64,000 nt of DNA from assembly GCA_021464415.1 (NCBI GenBank), contig CM038463.1, forward strand, positions 6,494,754 to 6,558,753, given 5' to 3'. Positions 24,429-35,744 of the stretch are shown in pieces (positions within the stretch are counted from its first letter, which is position 1; each line of letters opens with the position of its first letter). The notes beneath the pieces were generated by a model. That model saw only the letters and a list, made by a program, of their open reading frames with translations, ran no database searches and was not told the DNA's origin. The DNA comes from Lonicera japonica (taxonomy: Eukaryota; Streptophyta; Magnoliopsida; Dipsacales; Caprifoliaceae). A program made the position numbers and the translations under genes.

Positions 24429-26176
24429 GTAACAGCGTATGTTAAAACTTAAAAGTATATCAACCTAGTTCTAGGACATGGCCCAAACGACCAATTTGTC
24501 TTTGTTGTCATTCTGGTCCTGTAATCCCATGCCTATATATATATATATATATTAATAAAACAAACTAGACTCGCCAAATGTTATGTCAAAAGGATTAAAA
24601 TGTTGGTGGCGAGTCATAGATTCTATTTTCTTTACTTTTTTACTTTCCAAATAAATAATTGTTTGTCATGCCCAAAAACAAAACAGAGTAGAAAAGTAGC
24701 TGCTGAGTCATAGATCAAATGCTTTGAACCTTGCTTATGACATTTAACCCAAGCAATTAAAATTTAATGTGCCAGTCCTGCTCTGGGAACAATTAGCACA
24801 CACTTATATTAGCTGTTATCTTCTCCTAAGTATCACTGGTAACATAATTTTATTTTTTGATAGGGGGAAATATATTACCAGTTTGGTTCCCCATTACATA
24901 ATCACCTACCCCAAAACTTGTCCATGGTATCATGCCCCTTATTGCAAAATTCAATTTGACACTAGTGTTAATTTATAGGATGACTACCACCACCTCGAAG
25001 ATTTTCTAATCCTTTCCATTAATAAAAGAATAAACCTTGTATCTTTTCAGCATCTTGCATTCGAAGTAGGTAAACGAGTCAAAGACAAAATCTATTTCTT
25101 TTTCTACTTGGGAAAGCAAACATGAAACCAATTTCTCTCTTAGTCCTGACTAATTAAGGGCATAAGAAACTGAATGCCTGTGAGGTGATAAACATGACAA
25201 AAATTACAACTTTTGGGCATATCGTTGGCATTCAGCAACTTGAACAACAAACATACAGCAAACATTATGGTATCTAACCATTAATTTATACACCCACGAT
25301 AACAACTCTGCTAGACTAAATAAAATCTTTAACTCACAGAATGGAGAGCAATCACCCTTTCCTTTTTGTACTGGGTTTTCATGTTCCACGTTGTGGATGT
25401 TAAAGCTACTTTTTTGGTAAATCAGAAGAGCAACCATTCTAGTTACTACAATATTTATGGGCATATTTATTACCTTTACCCGATAATGGGAAAGTATTTT
25501 CTTCTGCTGTCTTTGCTGATTATATTCGTTTGCGTCATTAATTGTTCCTGAATTTAAAATGATAGCAAAAGATCATTAAGGTCAAAAGAGGGTATAATTG
25601 AAAAGGAAAAATAACCATGGGCACGCTTAAGAGCACCAACCATTCCTCTCTGACAGATTAGCACCACCTCCAGCATTATTAAATGTGTCAAACTTAATGT
25701 TCTCATCGGGAGAACTAAAACGATCAAACAAACCAATTTTCCGATTCTTGTAAACCACTAGAGCTGGTTCTTGTATGCCTTCACTGTCACCCTAAACCAC
25801 AAAGCATACTCAATCCACAATTATAATTTGACATAACAAACCAAAAGGTACATGATTCAAGTATATCCATAAGAAGTTAAGAACCAATCAAATTAGGTAT
25901 TTCTCTAACTGAATTAAGTCTGTGAGCATCTGTCCTGAATTTCTGAAGGAAAAACAAAGTTTAAATTCTATTATAAAAGTATATGCCCCCACTAGGTTGC
26001 TGAGAAGATGTTGGAATTATATGCAATCTTTTTCCATTATTTGGTGCCCAATAATGCAAAAAGAAGTGAAACTTCAGCAAACTAAGCCCAACAAAACCAT
26101 ATTCAAGGCATTCTTCTCAGTTTTGCATAACACCATAAATAAATAACATCCAAGATTTGCGGACTCGTGCTTTTTA

Positions 26177-26529
26177 GGTGGTGTTTGTTTTTACTTGATG
26201 ATGAATGGAAGTCTATTCACCATTAAGAAATAGAAATGGTGTTTGTTTTTGCATTTCTTAATACTGAATTAGATTAAAATTCAGTATTCAAAGACAAGTG
26301 CGGTGTTGAATCCTTAATTTAACTTTGATGAAATGTTATTCAAAGGATGTTCTATTCTTTTCCTTCATTAACTATTGATATATATCACAATAATAGGGGT
26401 AAAGCGGTAAAATGGTATCCATGCAGCGCCAAATAAAATCAAACTCATTTTCCAAGCTTCTGTTAAGCATTAGTATTCAAACTTCAGCATCAGTGTTTAA
26501 CAATCAGAGGTTAAAAAACAAACGGACCC
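26177..26529. mobile_element. Tourist-like MITE (PIF/Harbinger), GAUT intron
   Basis: Starts GGTGGTGTTTGTTTTTA and ends TTAAAAAACAAACGGACCC, imperfect inverted repeats of about 17-19 bases. Flanked by TTA on both sides (26174-26176 and 26530-26532), the 3-bp duplication of PIF/Harbinger elements. It lies between GAUT exons E2 and E3. Confidence 0.75.
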
Positions 26530-27120
26530 TTAGATTTCTCAGCAACCAAAAGAAATAGCAATACATATATATAATATAAATGTAAATGTACAGAGAGAGA
26601 TCACTACATCGGTAAAGAAGAGGAATTCGTACAATACTCAATAAATCTTCAATAAACTCTTCTTTCGATTCTGCAACAAAATAATTACAAACAAACAAAG
26701 ATGTGCGTAAGAACAAATAAACATGTTAGTGATAAAAAGCAATTACAACCGGAGAAGATACATATACATACATGCATACACATTATTATAAATGAAATGT
26801 GTATATACCGTGAAAAGTGAGATGCCTGAGATGGCCGGAGAGTAGAACGATTGGAACGAACAAAGAAACAACGAGCAAAGAGAGGATAAACAGCCTTGTG
26901 CATCGACAAAATAACTTCATCGACATATGCAGATCATCAAACTGATGTTAATAGTAGGGTTTTTGAGCATTTGCGTGGATAGATAATATATTCAGATCAA
27001 AGGTTCGAGAGTTTTGCCAATGAATGATAACTAGGTTTTTCTCGAATACTTTGCAGATTTTAGAGAGAGAAAAAGGGGAGGTGAAGTGAAGTGAAAGACA
27101 AGAAGGAGAGGGGTGCCATG

Positions 27121-27392
27121 TGATAAATCTAGAAAGAGAGAAAGAATATATTATATATATATTGTCTTATATTGTCTGTTGCTTTATAAGAATAGAGCTC
27201 ATATATATAAAAGAATATAGAAAAAAAGAAAGCCTAAAATTAAGGAGATAAAGAGACATTACAAGCTAAATTACAGGTTAAGTTATAGGAAAATTAATAA
27301 AGGAAAAATAAAGAACATAGAAAAGGGAATAATCTTTTAACATTTAATAAAGAAAAAATAAAGAACATATAAAAGGGAATAATCTTTTAACA
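27121..27392 (-). repeat. Copia-2 3' LTR with internal duplication
   Basis: In minus-strand sense it starts TGTTAAAAGATTATTCCC and ends GATTTATCA. It is 272 bp against 213 bp for the other LTR because about 49 bp at its U3 start are tandemly duplicated (about 27295-27343 and 27344-27392; each copy contains AAAGGGAATAATCTTTTAACA). A TATA-like run gives it further length. Confidence 0.85.
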
Positions 27393-27399
27393 CCCTCCT

Positions 27400-30300
27400 C
27401 AAGTTCAGGATGGCTTAGAAAGCATGCGGAGCTTGGACACCAGAAATTGGAAGCGAGCAGTCACATGTGATTTGGTGAAGAGATCAGCTAGTTGAAGAAC
27501 GGAAGAGATGTGTGGTAACTGAATGTGTCATTAGGATAGATGATGACGAGTAAAGTGACAGTCCACTTCAATATGCTTGATGCGCTCATGAAAAACATCG
27601 TTATGGGCTATTTGAATAGCACTTCGATTGTCACAAAAGAGGGGTGTGGGATCCGAAATAGAGATGTCCATATCTTGGAGGAGCCAGCGAAGCCAAACAA
27701 TTTTCGCGGTAGTATGAGTGAGAGCACGATATTCAGCTTCAGCACTGGATCGAGCAACAATAGTTTGCTTCTTGCTTTTTTCGAAATAAGAGAGTTGCTC
27801 AGAAAAATGCAGAAGTCGGTGGTGAATCGCCGATCAGTAATATCACCTGCCTAGTCAGAATCAGAGTACCCTTGTAGCGTAAGATTAGAGGCTGACGAGA
27901 AGTGTATGCCTTGGTATATGGTCCCTTTTATGTAGCGTATGATACAGAGAATAACAACAAAATGAACAGAGCGAGGTGTAGACATGAACTGACTCACAAT
28001 GTGTACAGCATAACTGATATCCGGCCTTATGATGGTGAGCTAGTTGAGACTACCCACAAGCTGTCGGTATAATGTAGGATTAGCCAGAGGAGTACCATCG
28101 GAAGGAGAAAACTTGACATTCATTTCAAGCAGAGTATCTACAACCTTGTTATCTGTCAAGCCAGCACGGTCAACAATATCAGAAGCATATTTTACCTGAG
28201 AAAGGAATTATCCAGTAAAGGAATGATCAACCTCAATGCCCAAGAAGTAGCGAAGAGTACCCAAATCTTTTATTTTAAAACATGAACACAAATATTTTTT
28301 GAGTCGAGATATATCGTCCAAATCATCCCCAGTAATAATCATATCATCAACATATATCAGAAGAATAATAATGCCCAGTGATGATGAAGAGGTGAACATA
28401 GCCAAATCATGTGTACTCTGAGAGAATCCATGGTCAAGGACAGTAGTAGAGAATTTTTAAACCAGGCTCGGGGTGCTTGTTTGAGACCATAGAGAGCACG
28501 CCGTAGTTTGCATTCTTGCCCGGGGGAATGAGGAAGGCCGGGAGGAGGTTGCATATAAACCACTTTAGAGAGATCACCATGAAGAAAAGCGTTCTTGACA
28601 TCCATTTGATGAATCGTCCATTGGCGGATAGAGGCAACTGAAATTAGAGTACGAACAGTAGTCATACGAGCGACAGGAGCAAAAGTTTCATCATAATCAA
28701 TGCCATATTCTTGAGTAAAGCCCTTGGCAATTATACGAGCTTTGCATCGATCAACAGAACCATCAGCCTTAGTTTTAATTTTGTAAACCCATTTATAACC
28801 AACAACAGAGTGACCGAAAGGTAAGGTGGTAAGATCATATGTATTGGTCTGTTGGAGAGCAGTAAGTTCCTCAGTTATAGCCTGTTGCCAAAGAGGATCG
28901 AAAAAAGTAGCGTGGTAGGAGGTGGGTTCATGGAGAGACAGCATGGCAGAGAGAAAACAATGATAATCTGATAGCTTGGCTGGCGGGCGACGATCACGAG
29001 TCGGTCGTGGCACAAAATCGTCGAGGGGACAGATAGAGTCAGGACAGGACGTAGAGTCAGCAGTAGGTGGACATCCAGATACAAGATCAGTGGCAGGAGC
29101 TTGTAATAGTGTAGGATCAGGAATGGGGAAAGGAGTGGGTTGATTTGGAGAGGAATCAATGGTAGAGACGTCACAAAAAGGATCAACCGGAAGGGAGGGC
29201 TTAGTGGAAGACACGGAATCCTTAGGCAAGGTGTAGAATGGGGTATTTTCCCAGAAGGTGACATGTCGAGAAATACGGAGTCGTTTTGTGATAGGATCAT
29301 AACAACGATAACCCTTTTGTTGAACACCATACCCTAAAAAGATACACATAGTTATTTTTGGTGTGAGTTTTGTGCGCTCTCGTTTTGGAAGAAGCACAAA
29401 ACAGTTGGCTCCAAAAACACGAAGATAGGAGTAATCAGGTCTGGTACCAAAGAGACGTTCAAAAGGAGAGATACTACCTGCAACTACGGAAGGAATGCGA
29501 TTAATGAGGAAGGCAGATGTATGGATGGCTTCACCCCAGAAAACAGAAAGGACAGAGGACGACACAAGTAAAGTCCGGGCTGTTTCAACAAGATGATGGT
29601 GTTTGCGTTCGGCAAACCCATTTTGTTGAGGGGTGTTGGGGCAAGAAAGTTGAGGAAGGGTCCCTTGAAATTTAAGAAAATCAAGAAAGAATTTAGACAG
29701 ATATTCACCGCCGGAGTCGGATCAAAATTTTTTAATGCTTTTGAAAAATTGAGTTTTAATCATAGTGGCAAATTCAATGTAAACTTTCAAAAAAATTGAA
29801 CGGAAACGAAATAAATAAGTCCAGATATAACAAGAGTAATCATCAATGAAAACAACATAATATAAGGCCCTACCCATAGAGGTAACCGGGGCTTTACCCT
29901 AGACATCAGAATGTACAAGATCAAATAGAGAGTCTGAAACAGTAGTACTATTATTGAAAGGAAAAGCTGGTTGTTTAGCCAGTTTACAAGCAACACAAGA
30001 GGGATATTTGTCTAATGTAGCTGGTTCTAACAACCCTTTATTAACCATAAATTGAAGACGAGAAAAAGAAACATGATTTAATCTAGAATGCCAGGAAATA
30101 AATGAGGAGGGATTGGGGGTAAATGTCGCGAAGGAGGAACCACTGGGAGAAGGAATATGTAGTCTGTCTGTCGCATATAGGCGTCCAACTCTATGGCCTG
30201 TCCCAACTGATGTCCCCGTTGAACGGTCCTGTACAACAAAACTAGAAGAATCAAATGAAATGATTAGCTCAAGGTCACATAGTTGGCCAACAAATAAAAG

Positions 30301-30510
30301 TTGCATAGATAATTGAAGGACAAGAAGAACGTCAGGAACAGATAAACCATTGGTGGTATTGATGGAACCAATGTGACTAGCAGAGATAGTAGACCCATTA
30401 GCAGTATGAATCAGGGGAGATGAGTGCATCAGACTAGAAGTGGCAAAGTGGGAGGAGTCGAATGTCATGTGATTTGAAGCTCCAGAATCAAGGAACCATG
30501 GAGAGGTGGG
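27400..30510 (-). pseudogene. Copia-2 pol (protease, integrase, RT, RNase H)
   Basis: Minus-strand order: protease WFLDSGASNHMTFD (near 30500-30465); GAG-pre-integrase with SFISWHSRLNHVSFSRLQFM (30468-29899 frame); integrase with DSGGEYL and NTPQQNGFAERKHHH (about 29720-29590); a long open frame 29565-28357 covering the integrase end, a proline-rich linker and the RT start (YKWVYKIKTKADGSVDRCKA, QMDVKNAFLHGDLSKVVYMQ, RALYGLKQAPRAW); RT core YVDDMIITGDD (28405-28208 frame); RNase H SSAEAEYRAL and KIVWLRWLLQDM (about 27740-27600). Several frame changes separate these blocks, so no complete polyprotein can be made. The catalytic YVDD and the protease DSG are still present. Confidence 0.9.
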
Positions 30511-30704
30511 TGTGCTAATAGGAACAGAGAAGGCGGACGCAACAGTATGACGGAGCTGGGAAGGGTGGGTGGGATCCTCAGGAGTGGTGGGCGGACAAAA
30601 GCCAGGTGGAGGTGGATAGCTGATACTTGATGGGTCAGATGATGTGAAGACAGCAGCAGAGTTGGAGGAGTTTTGTATGCCTCACATGTAACGAGAAGTA
30701 GGAG

Positions 30705-31600
30705 AGGGGCAGTACTTAATTGGGTGACCAAATTTCATGCAGTAGTTACATTTGACCTGGGATGAACCTCTAGGTGGCCGGGGGAAGTTTGTTGGGAATA
30801 TGTTGAGGTATGATGAGGGCGTGGGGAAGGGTGATATATGGGAGGTCTGTAAGATTGTTGTTGAGGGCGAGGGGTCGCAATGAATACTGAAGACAGAGTT
30901 GAAGAGATACCTCAGCGAGTTTCTTTAGTAATTAATTCAGTTAAAGCCACTTCAACGGTAGGCAGAGGTTTACGGTAGAGCATGGCAGCTCGTAGTGGTT
31001 CAAACTCTTCTCTGAGAGCCATAAGAAACTGGACAAGGCGAGTCTCCTCACGAAAAATTTCCCACAATTGCATATCAGTAGTCTACTGTGGTTCTATAAG
31101 TTCCAACTGATCCCAAATAAGAGACATACTAGAGTGAAAATTAGAAATAGATTGCCCTGCATGTTGCTGTGGGGCTCGTATATCCTGTTTGAGCTTGTAC
31201 TTTTTGGCAAAATTAGTTTGAACATATCGATTTGCTAAAAAAAAACCAAGCTTTCTGTGCAGTATCACATTTCCCGAGCTGTATGCTAATGGATGGTATA
31301 ACAGTATTGGCAATCCAAGTCAAGATCTTGTTATTGTTAATATCCCATTCTGCAAACTTGGGATCAGTATCAGTAAGATATTTTTCTTTACCAGAAACGT
31401 AATTCCAAAGACCTTTACCTTTCAGAAAGTTTCGAAATAGTATTGACCAATGACTATAATTGTTCCCATCTAGTTTAATGGTGATAGGAATTTCAGAATT
31501 GAAAGACATGGTGAAATAAATAAAGTGAACGATTAACAGAGATGGAACCTGAAACTGATATTTTGGAGATGGATTTGGCAAAAACGGAGGCCACGGTTGA
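30705..31600 (-). pseudogene. Copia-2 gag
   Basis: The start MSFNSEIPITIKLDGNNYSH (in 31581-31213) followed by WSILFRNFLKGKGLW is the typical N-terminus of plant copia gag. The frame shifts near 31230 into 31313-31083 (RYVQTNFAKKYKLKQDIRAP), then again toward the zinc knuckle CNYCMKFGHPIKYC (about 30755-30705). Broken by frameshifts. Confidence 0.85.
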
Positions 31601-31619
31601 GTCTGGAATGCTAGAAAAC

Positions 31620-31900
31620 CTTGGGAACAATGGTTTTTTTTAATGGCAAGTTAACGGCGTTAAGCAAACGCCGTGAAAACTAACGGCGCGTGTAGGACGC
31701 ATAGGGGCGTAAAGGTAACGCGCTTTGACAACTCGAGCGCGTGATCTGGTCAAGGGCACGCGTTGGCGCGTGTAATTCACGCGCGCGTGGGAGCGTGCAG
31801 AGAGTGGGTTTGCGCTTGGATCCTGCGCGTGGTTTTGGCGAGACGGAATGGATCTCTCGCGCTGGCGCGTGAAGGCGCGTCCTTGGGTATTTTACGACGA
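31620..31900 (-). other. GC/CpG-rich leader of Copia-2
   Basis: Between the gag start and the primer-binding site lies a stretch unusually rich in CpG for this window. It has many copies of GCGCGTG/CACGCGC words (around 31690-31880) and an imperfect GGCGTT...AACGCC inverted repeat near 31655-31672. No protein is recognised here. Confidence 0.7.
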
Positions 31901-32114
31901 TTTTGATGGCGTTGTACTCGTCTCTTCAAGACGAAGGTAGCGGTGGTAAGATATGAGGATTTGGCACTGGTTTGAGGGTTTTTCGAGGAGAGAGAGAAGA
32001 GTACTTAGGTATTGGTGAAAAGGTTTGGCAAGATGGGTTGAAAGGGAGCAGTGGGTCGACTGTGGCAGGACGGATGACAAAGGAAGAGGGCTTAGAAATC
32101 TTGCTCTGATACCA

Positions 32115-32327
32115 TGATAAATCTAGAAAGAGAGAAAGAATATATATTATGTATATATTGTCTGTTGCTTTACAAGAATAGAGCTCCTATATATAGAAGA
32201 ACATAGAAAAGATAAAGCTTAAAATTAAGGAGACAAAAAGACATTACAAGCTAAATTACAAGCTAAGTTATAGAAAAAGTAATAAAAGAAAAATAAAGAA
32301 CATAGAAAAAAGAATAATCTTTTAACA
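32115..32327 (-). repeat. Copia-2 5' LTR
   Basis: In minus-strand sense it starts TGTTAAAAGATTATTC and ends GATTTATCA, directly followed by the primer-binding site. It matches the 3' LTR except for point changes, the shorter AT run, and absence of the 3' LTR's 49-bp duplication. Confidence 0.9.
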
Positions 32328-32785
32328 CAATGAACGTGAGTGCAAGCATTTTATTTGTGCAGTAATTTCCGGGCAGGAATTTATACCCACTTTCGGTTGG
32401 CAGTAAAACAGTTAAATTTTGTCTACGCGTTTCTTTTGTACCTTTTTGCTGAATTCAAATTTTTTTTTTTTTGTTCTTTACTGCCGACCGTAATATCCAC
32501 TTTGCACAAACATGCACCTCGACTTCCTCTTCTCGTAAAATAATTGCCAGCCGTTGCCTATTAGATTTAATATGTACATTCAATTTTTATTTATTTGTCT
32601 GTGTATTCATGATAAATCTTTCTTCGAGCATTATCATTGGATCGACTAAAATATAACCATATATATGTGATATTGTAAAAGTATTAAATATATTCTCATT
32701 ATATACACATTTTTTTGATTTGCAGTAAACGCACTCAGATTTGTTTGGCTTGTGCAAGTTTTGATCCATTTGAAGAGCACTCTAA

Positions 32786-33106
32786 GGCCTCGTTTGGTTC
32801 ACGGAAAGGAAATTAGTTCCTCTACCTTTCCCGTGGAGGTGGGAAAGTAAATTTCCTTTCAAATTTCCTTTCTTGTGTTTGGTAAATCATGGAAAGTATT
32901 TAGGTAAAAGTATTATTGTCTAAAATTTGTGTAATAAATGTTTGGAAATCACATGGGAAAATCAATCCCATGTGTTTTTGGAGGAATGATTTTACTCCCT
33001 ACTTTCCCTCTCTCGGGAAAGTGTTTCCGGAATTTGTGCTTGCCAAACAAAGGAAAGGAACGACTTTCCTTTCCCGAGTACTAAAATCCGTGAACCAAAC
33101 GAGGCC
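32786..33106. mobile_element. Tourist-like MITE (PIF/Harbinger)
   Basis: Begins GGCCTCGTTTGGTTCACGGA and ends with its exact reverse complement (33087-33106), flanked by TAA on both sides (32783-32785, 33107-33109). The perfect 20-base TIR suggests a fairly young copy. No coding capacity. Confidence 0.92.
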
Positions 33107-33138
33107 TAAGAGTTTGATCCCTTTTATACTAATTATAA

Positions 33139-33433
33139 GGGTTCGTTTGATAAGATGAAAAGGGAAAATAAAAACAGTTGATTTTTTTAAAAAAATTGAA
33201 AAATAAGTTAGGACATGCGGTGACCTTCTTACTTTATAACTTTTTCATGTGAAAATTTTCTTTGGTAGTTGAAGAAAAAAAAATTTACAAAAAATTATAA
33301 AAGATGGAAGACATTTACTCATAAAATAAGTATGAAATGGAAAACATCTTAACACATGCCTCAACTTATTTTCTAACTTCTTAACAAATCAAGTGGTTGT
33401 TTTTTTTTTTTCATGTTGCTATCAAACGGAATC
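33139..33433. mobile_element. Tourist-like MITE, diverged
   Basis: Starts GGGTTCGTTTGATA and ends TATCAAACGGAATC, inverted repeats with three mismatches and weaker similarity further in. Flanked by TAA (33136-33138 and 33434-33436). It lies only about 30 bases from the previous MITE. Confidence 0.65.
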
Positions 33434-33436
33434 TAA

Positions 33437-35284
33437 AAGTGTGAGAAAGGAACAAAAGATATATTATTATTATAAAAGAGAATTATTACAACATTAATTT
33501 GAGAAACTTTTTCACAAGAGAAAATAGAAAAGATGTATTATTCTATACATTTTATACAAATCATGCAAGCTTTATATAGAAAGTTGTAATATGCTTAACG
33601 ATATCAACACAACAATATAAAATCATGTCTTTTCCCACTAAAGCTACTTTAATAACGCCAAGACAACATTCTATAATTTATACAACTTTTTACTTCTTCT
33701 TTTTTCCTCTATATATGTGCAAGTTTGCTCGGACATTCGATCCTAGTATACTACTTTTAACAAATTGTTGACAGTTGACTTATCAACATTAACCTTTTGA
33801 GGTGGCTTGACTTTTTATCATCCACCTTAATCTTATTTTTTTTCATTACACGGTTACACCTGTTATGTGCTGGATGAAGATAAAAAAAAAAGTGTCCCAA
33901 AAATCTCCTATCATGACTAACATTTGGATCTTTCTTTACGCCATTGCTAACGTAGATATATAATGATAATCCTCCGTTCAGTTGATGAGGTTTGCTTCTT
34001 CAATGGAGTCCCTTGATGGACTATATACCAATCGGACTTTGAACAACCGCATCAAGCATTGGTGCTTCTATTTATTCCGTCTCAAGTAAAAGTTCATATG
34101 GAACATCTAATTGATTTTGTGTTCTAGTAACTCTTTCACTTTTTGTTTCTGCTCTTTTTTGAGGAGTAATGTGCAATTTGAATATATGAAGATACGTGAC
34201 AAACAGTCTTCTTCTATCTGTCACCATAGTTGTATATATAGTGTCTTGGTGTGGGTGTAATGGAGTCAGCCGTTTTGCACTAGTTAATCTCTATGCAGTA
34301 AAAACTTCTAAATGTGCTGGGCCGATGTTGGGGAGTACGTTTGAAAGATTGCCTAAAGAAGTTTTAATCAAAATACGTGTAAGTTGGTCCAGATAAATTT
34401 TATGGTTGAAATAAAGAAATTGTAAAAAAAAGTGATTTATTTTTATATATATGGTGCAAATTACCAAGTACACTGAAATATAGGGAAGTTAATTTTTTTT
34501 TTGTCTGCTTTTCAATTAAGCAATCACAAAATATTTAACTACATATAAAATTATGGGAAAATGGGAGAAAACTTCATTGAATGATCACATTTTTACGAAA
34601 GATCCGTAATAAGATTTTTTATTACAATAGGGACACATTTTATTATCATAATTAATAGTAAGGACAAAATTTGAATTAATTGCACTAACATGTTATGTAT
34701 ATACCCATATCAATATACATTACACCATATATAATGTAGATACTAAATTGTTTCCCAATTTGCTAATTAATCCTTACGTCATTTTTTTCCTAATTTGCAT
34801 TTCTTTTTTATTTTTATTGGATTTATTGGGAAATATCAAATTTCCCTACAAATTATGAAATTAGTTTTGAAATTTTGGTTACAAAACTTTCATTGAAAAT
34901 TACAAAATTCACTACAAAACTGAAGTGCGTGAAAATTACAAATTTCATTGCAGATTTGTAAGAAAATTAACTATAAAAAATTTACAAAAACTGCTAGAAT
35001 TTGCATTAAAAAGTACATCAGAATTGAGAAGTTGACTACAAGTTTGTAAATATATGAATACAAAAAAAATATACTGCCATGAAATTTACAACTTTAACTA
35101 CAAATATAGATATATATATATATATATATAAAAGTCAAGCGTTTCCTAATTTGGATTTATATTTTTCTTTATTTTAAATTTACAAATTTATAAGTATTCT
35201 GAAAAAGAATTGTGTATTTGTATGTGGTATTTTAAGGAAGTTTTTTTTTTTTACTTTTTTTCTTTGATTGGTTTTATTTTTCTT
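33437..35284. other. Long AT-rich intergenic stretch
   Basis: I see no gene. It has many runs of T or A, repeated (A/T)TTACAAA(A/T)TT words around 34840-35100, and a (TA)n run at about 35109-35131. The open frame at 34196-34396 has no recognisable motif and I do not support it as a gene. Confidence 0.5.
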
Positions 35285-35455
35285 TGTGGTATTACTTTAA
35301 CAATGTTTTATTAGAAACAAGACATTTTTTGTCCATGATAATATTGAGTTGGCAAGAAAAAAAAAAGTAATAAAGAATGTTACTTTAGCAATGTTTTATT
35401 AGAAACAAAACATTTTTTGTCCATGATAATGTTGAGTTGGCAAGAAAAAAAATTG
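35285..35455. repeat. Tandem duplication, period about 90 bp
   Basis: Two near-identical copies share TTTTATTAGAAACAA(A/G)ACATT, then TTTGTCCATGATAAT(A/G)TTG and AGTTGGCAAGAAAAAAA. They lie at about 35290-35366 and 35379-35453 and differ at a handful of bases. No gene overlaps. Confidence 0.85.
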
Positions 35456-35562
35456 GTTGAAAAAGTTTGTATCATGTCATTCTCGTCTATATTCACATAC
35501 ACAAAGGCTTTATGTCCGAATGACGATCCTAAATTATTTATAAAGACAATTTATTTTATACT

Positions 35563-35744
35563 TGTTTAAGAAAATTATACATAATGTGCTATCCTCTAGA
35601 TAGAATATTTATTAAGGATTTTGCTGTGTAAATTGTGTATTATGGGCTATAATGGGCTTTCTTGTAAACCCTAGTATTATTGTATTTGTACCCTATTTAA
35701 AGGGCTCATCTAATGAAAGGTTGAATAGAGTTATTCCTACAACA
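35563..35744 (+). repeat. Copia-3 5' LTR
   Basis: 182 bp, TGTTTAAGAAAATTATAC to TTCCTACAACA. CCCTATTTAAAGGG near 35691-35704 is a likely TATA-box region for the element promoter. Confidence 0.92.

Larger units (their letters stand above)
17004..26920 (-). pseudogene. Galacturonosyltransferase, GAUT5/6-like, with lesions
   Basis: GAUT proteins are Golgi type II glycosyltransferases (GT8) of pectin synthesis. Exons on the minus strand: E1 26920-26809 (signal anchor MKLFCRCTRLFILSLLVVSL); E2 about 26670-26592 (ESKEEFIEDLL); E3 about 25783-25640 (EGIQEPALVVYKNRKIGLFD); E4 20906-20646 (MAKAYLSFAPPNSNSHLVKE); E5 19813-19459 (RTPPKTLHCLSMRLTAEYFA); E6 18753-18243 (catalytic, FLDHDVVVQKDLTELW, with the DxD-type motif DHD); E7 17345-17004 (WHVLGLGYHSG, MKPWLDIGF, HPYLQHCNVH). 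E4-E7 splice sites join in phase. Lesions: E6 has 34 bases between WFL and DKFDWL where relatives have 42, a net frameshift; E7 has TAG at 17280-17282 after GWATFYN. The E3 to E4 join is unresolved. E7 also runs past the usual C-terminus by about 20 residues. A solo LTR (21333-24428) lies between E3 and E4. The nearest relatives I recall are GAUT5 and GAUT6. Confidence 0.85.
27121..32327 (-). mobile_element. Copia-2: full-length Ty1/copia element with broken frames
   Basis: Two terminal repeats (27121-27392 and 32115-32327) enclose a copia coding region on the minus strand. The primer-binding site TGGTATCAGAGC (32103-32114) abuts the 5' LTR and matches initiator methionine tRNA. A polypurine stretch GAGGAGGG adjoins the 3' LTR. 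Flanks are CCATG (27116-27120) and CAATG (32328-32332), a TSD with one mismatch. The LTRs differ at several sites and in length, so the insertion is not recent. The element lies about 200 bp upstream of the GAUT start codon. Confidence 0.92.

Noticed and set aside
34196..34396. 66-residue plus-strand frame in the long AT-rich stretch
   Set aside because: No recognisable motif and no supporting exon structure.
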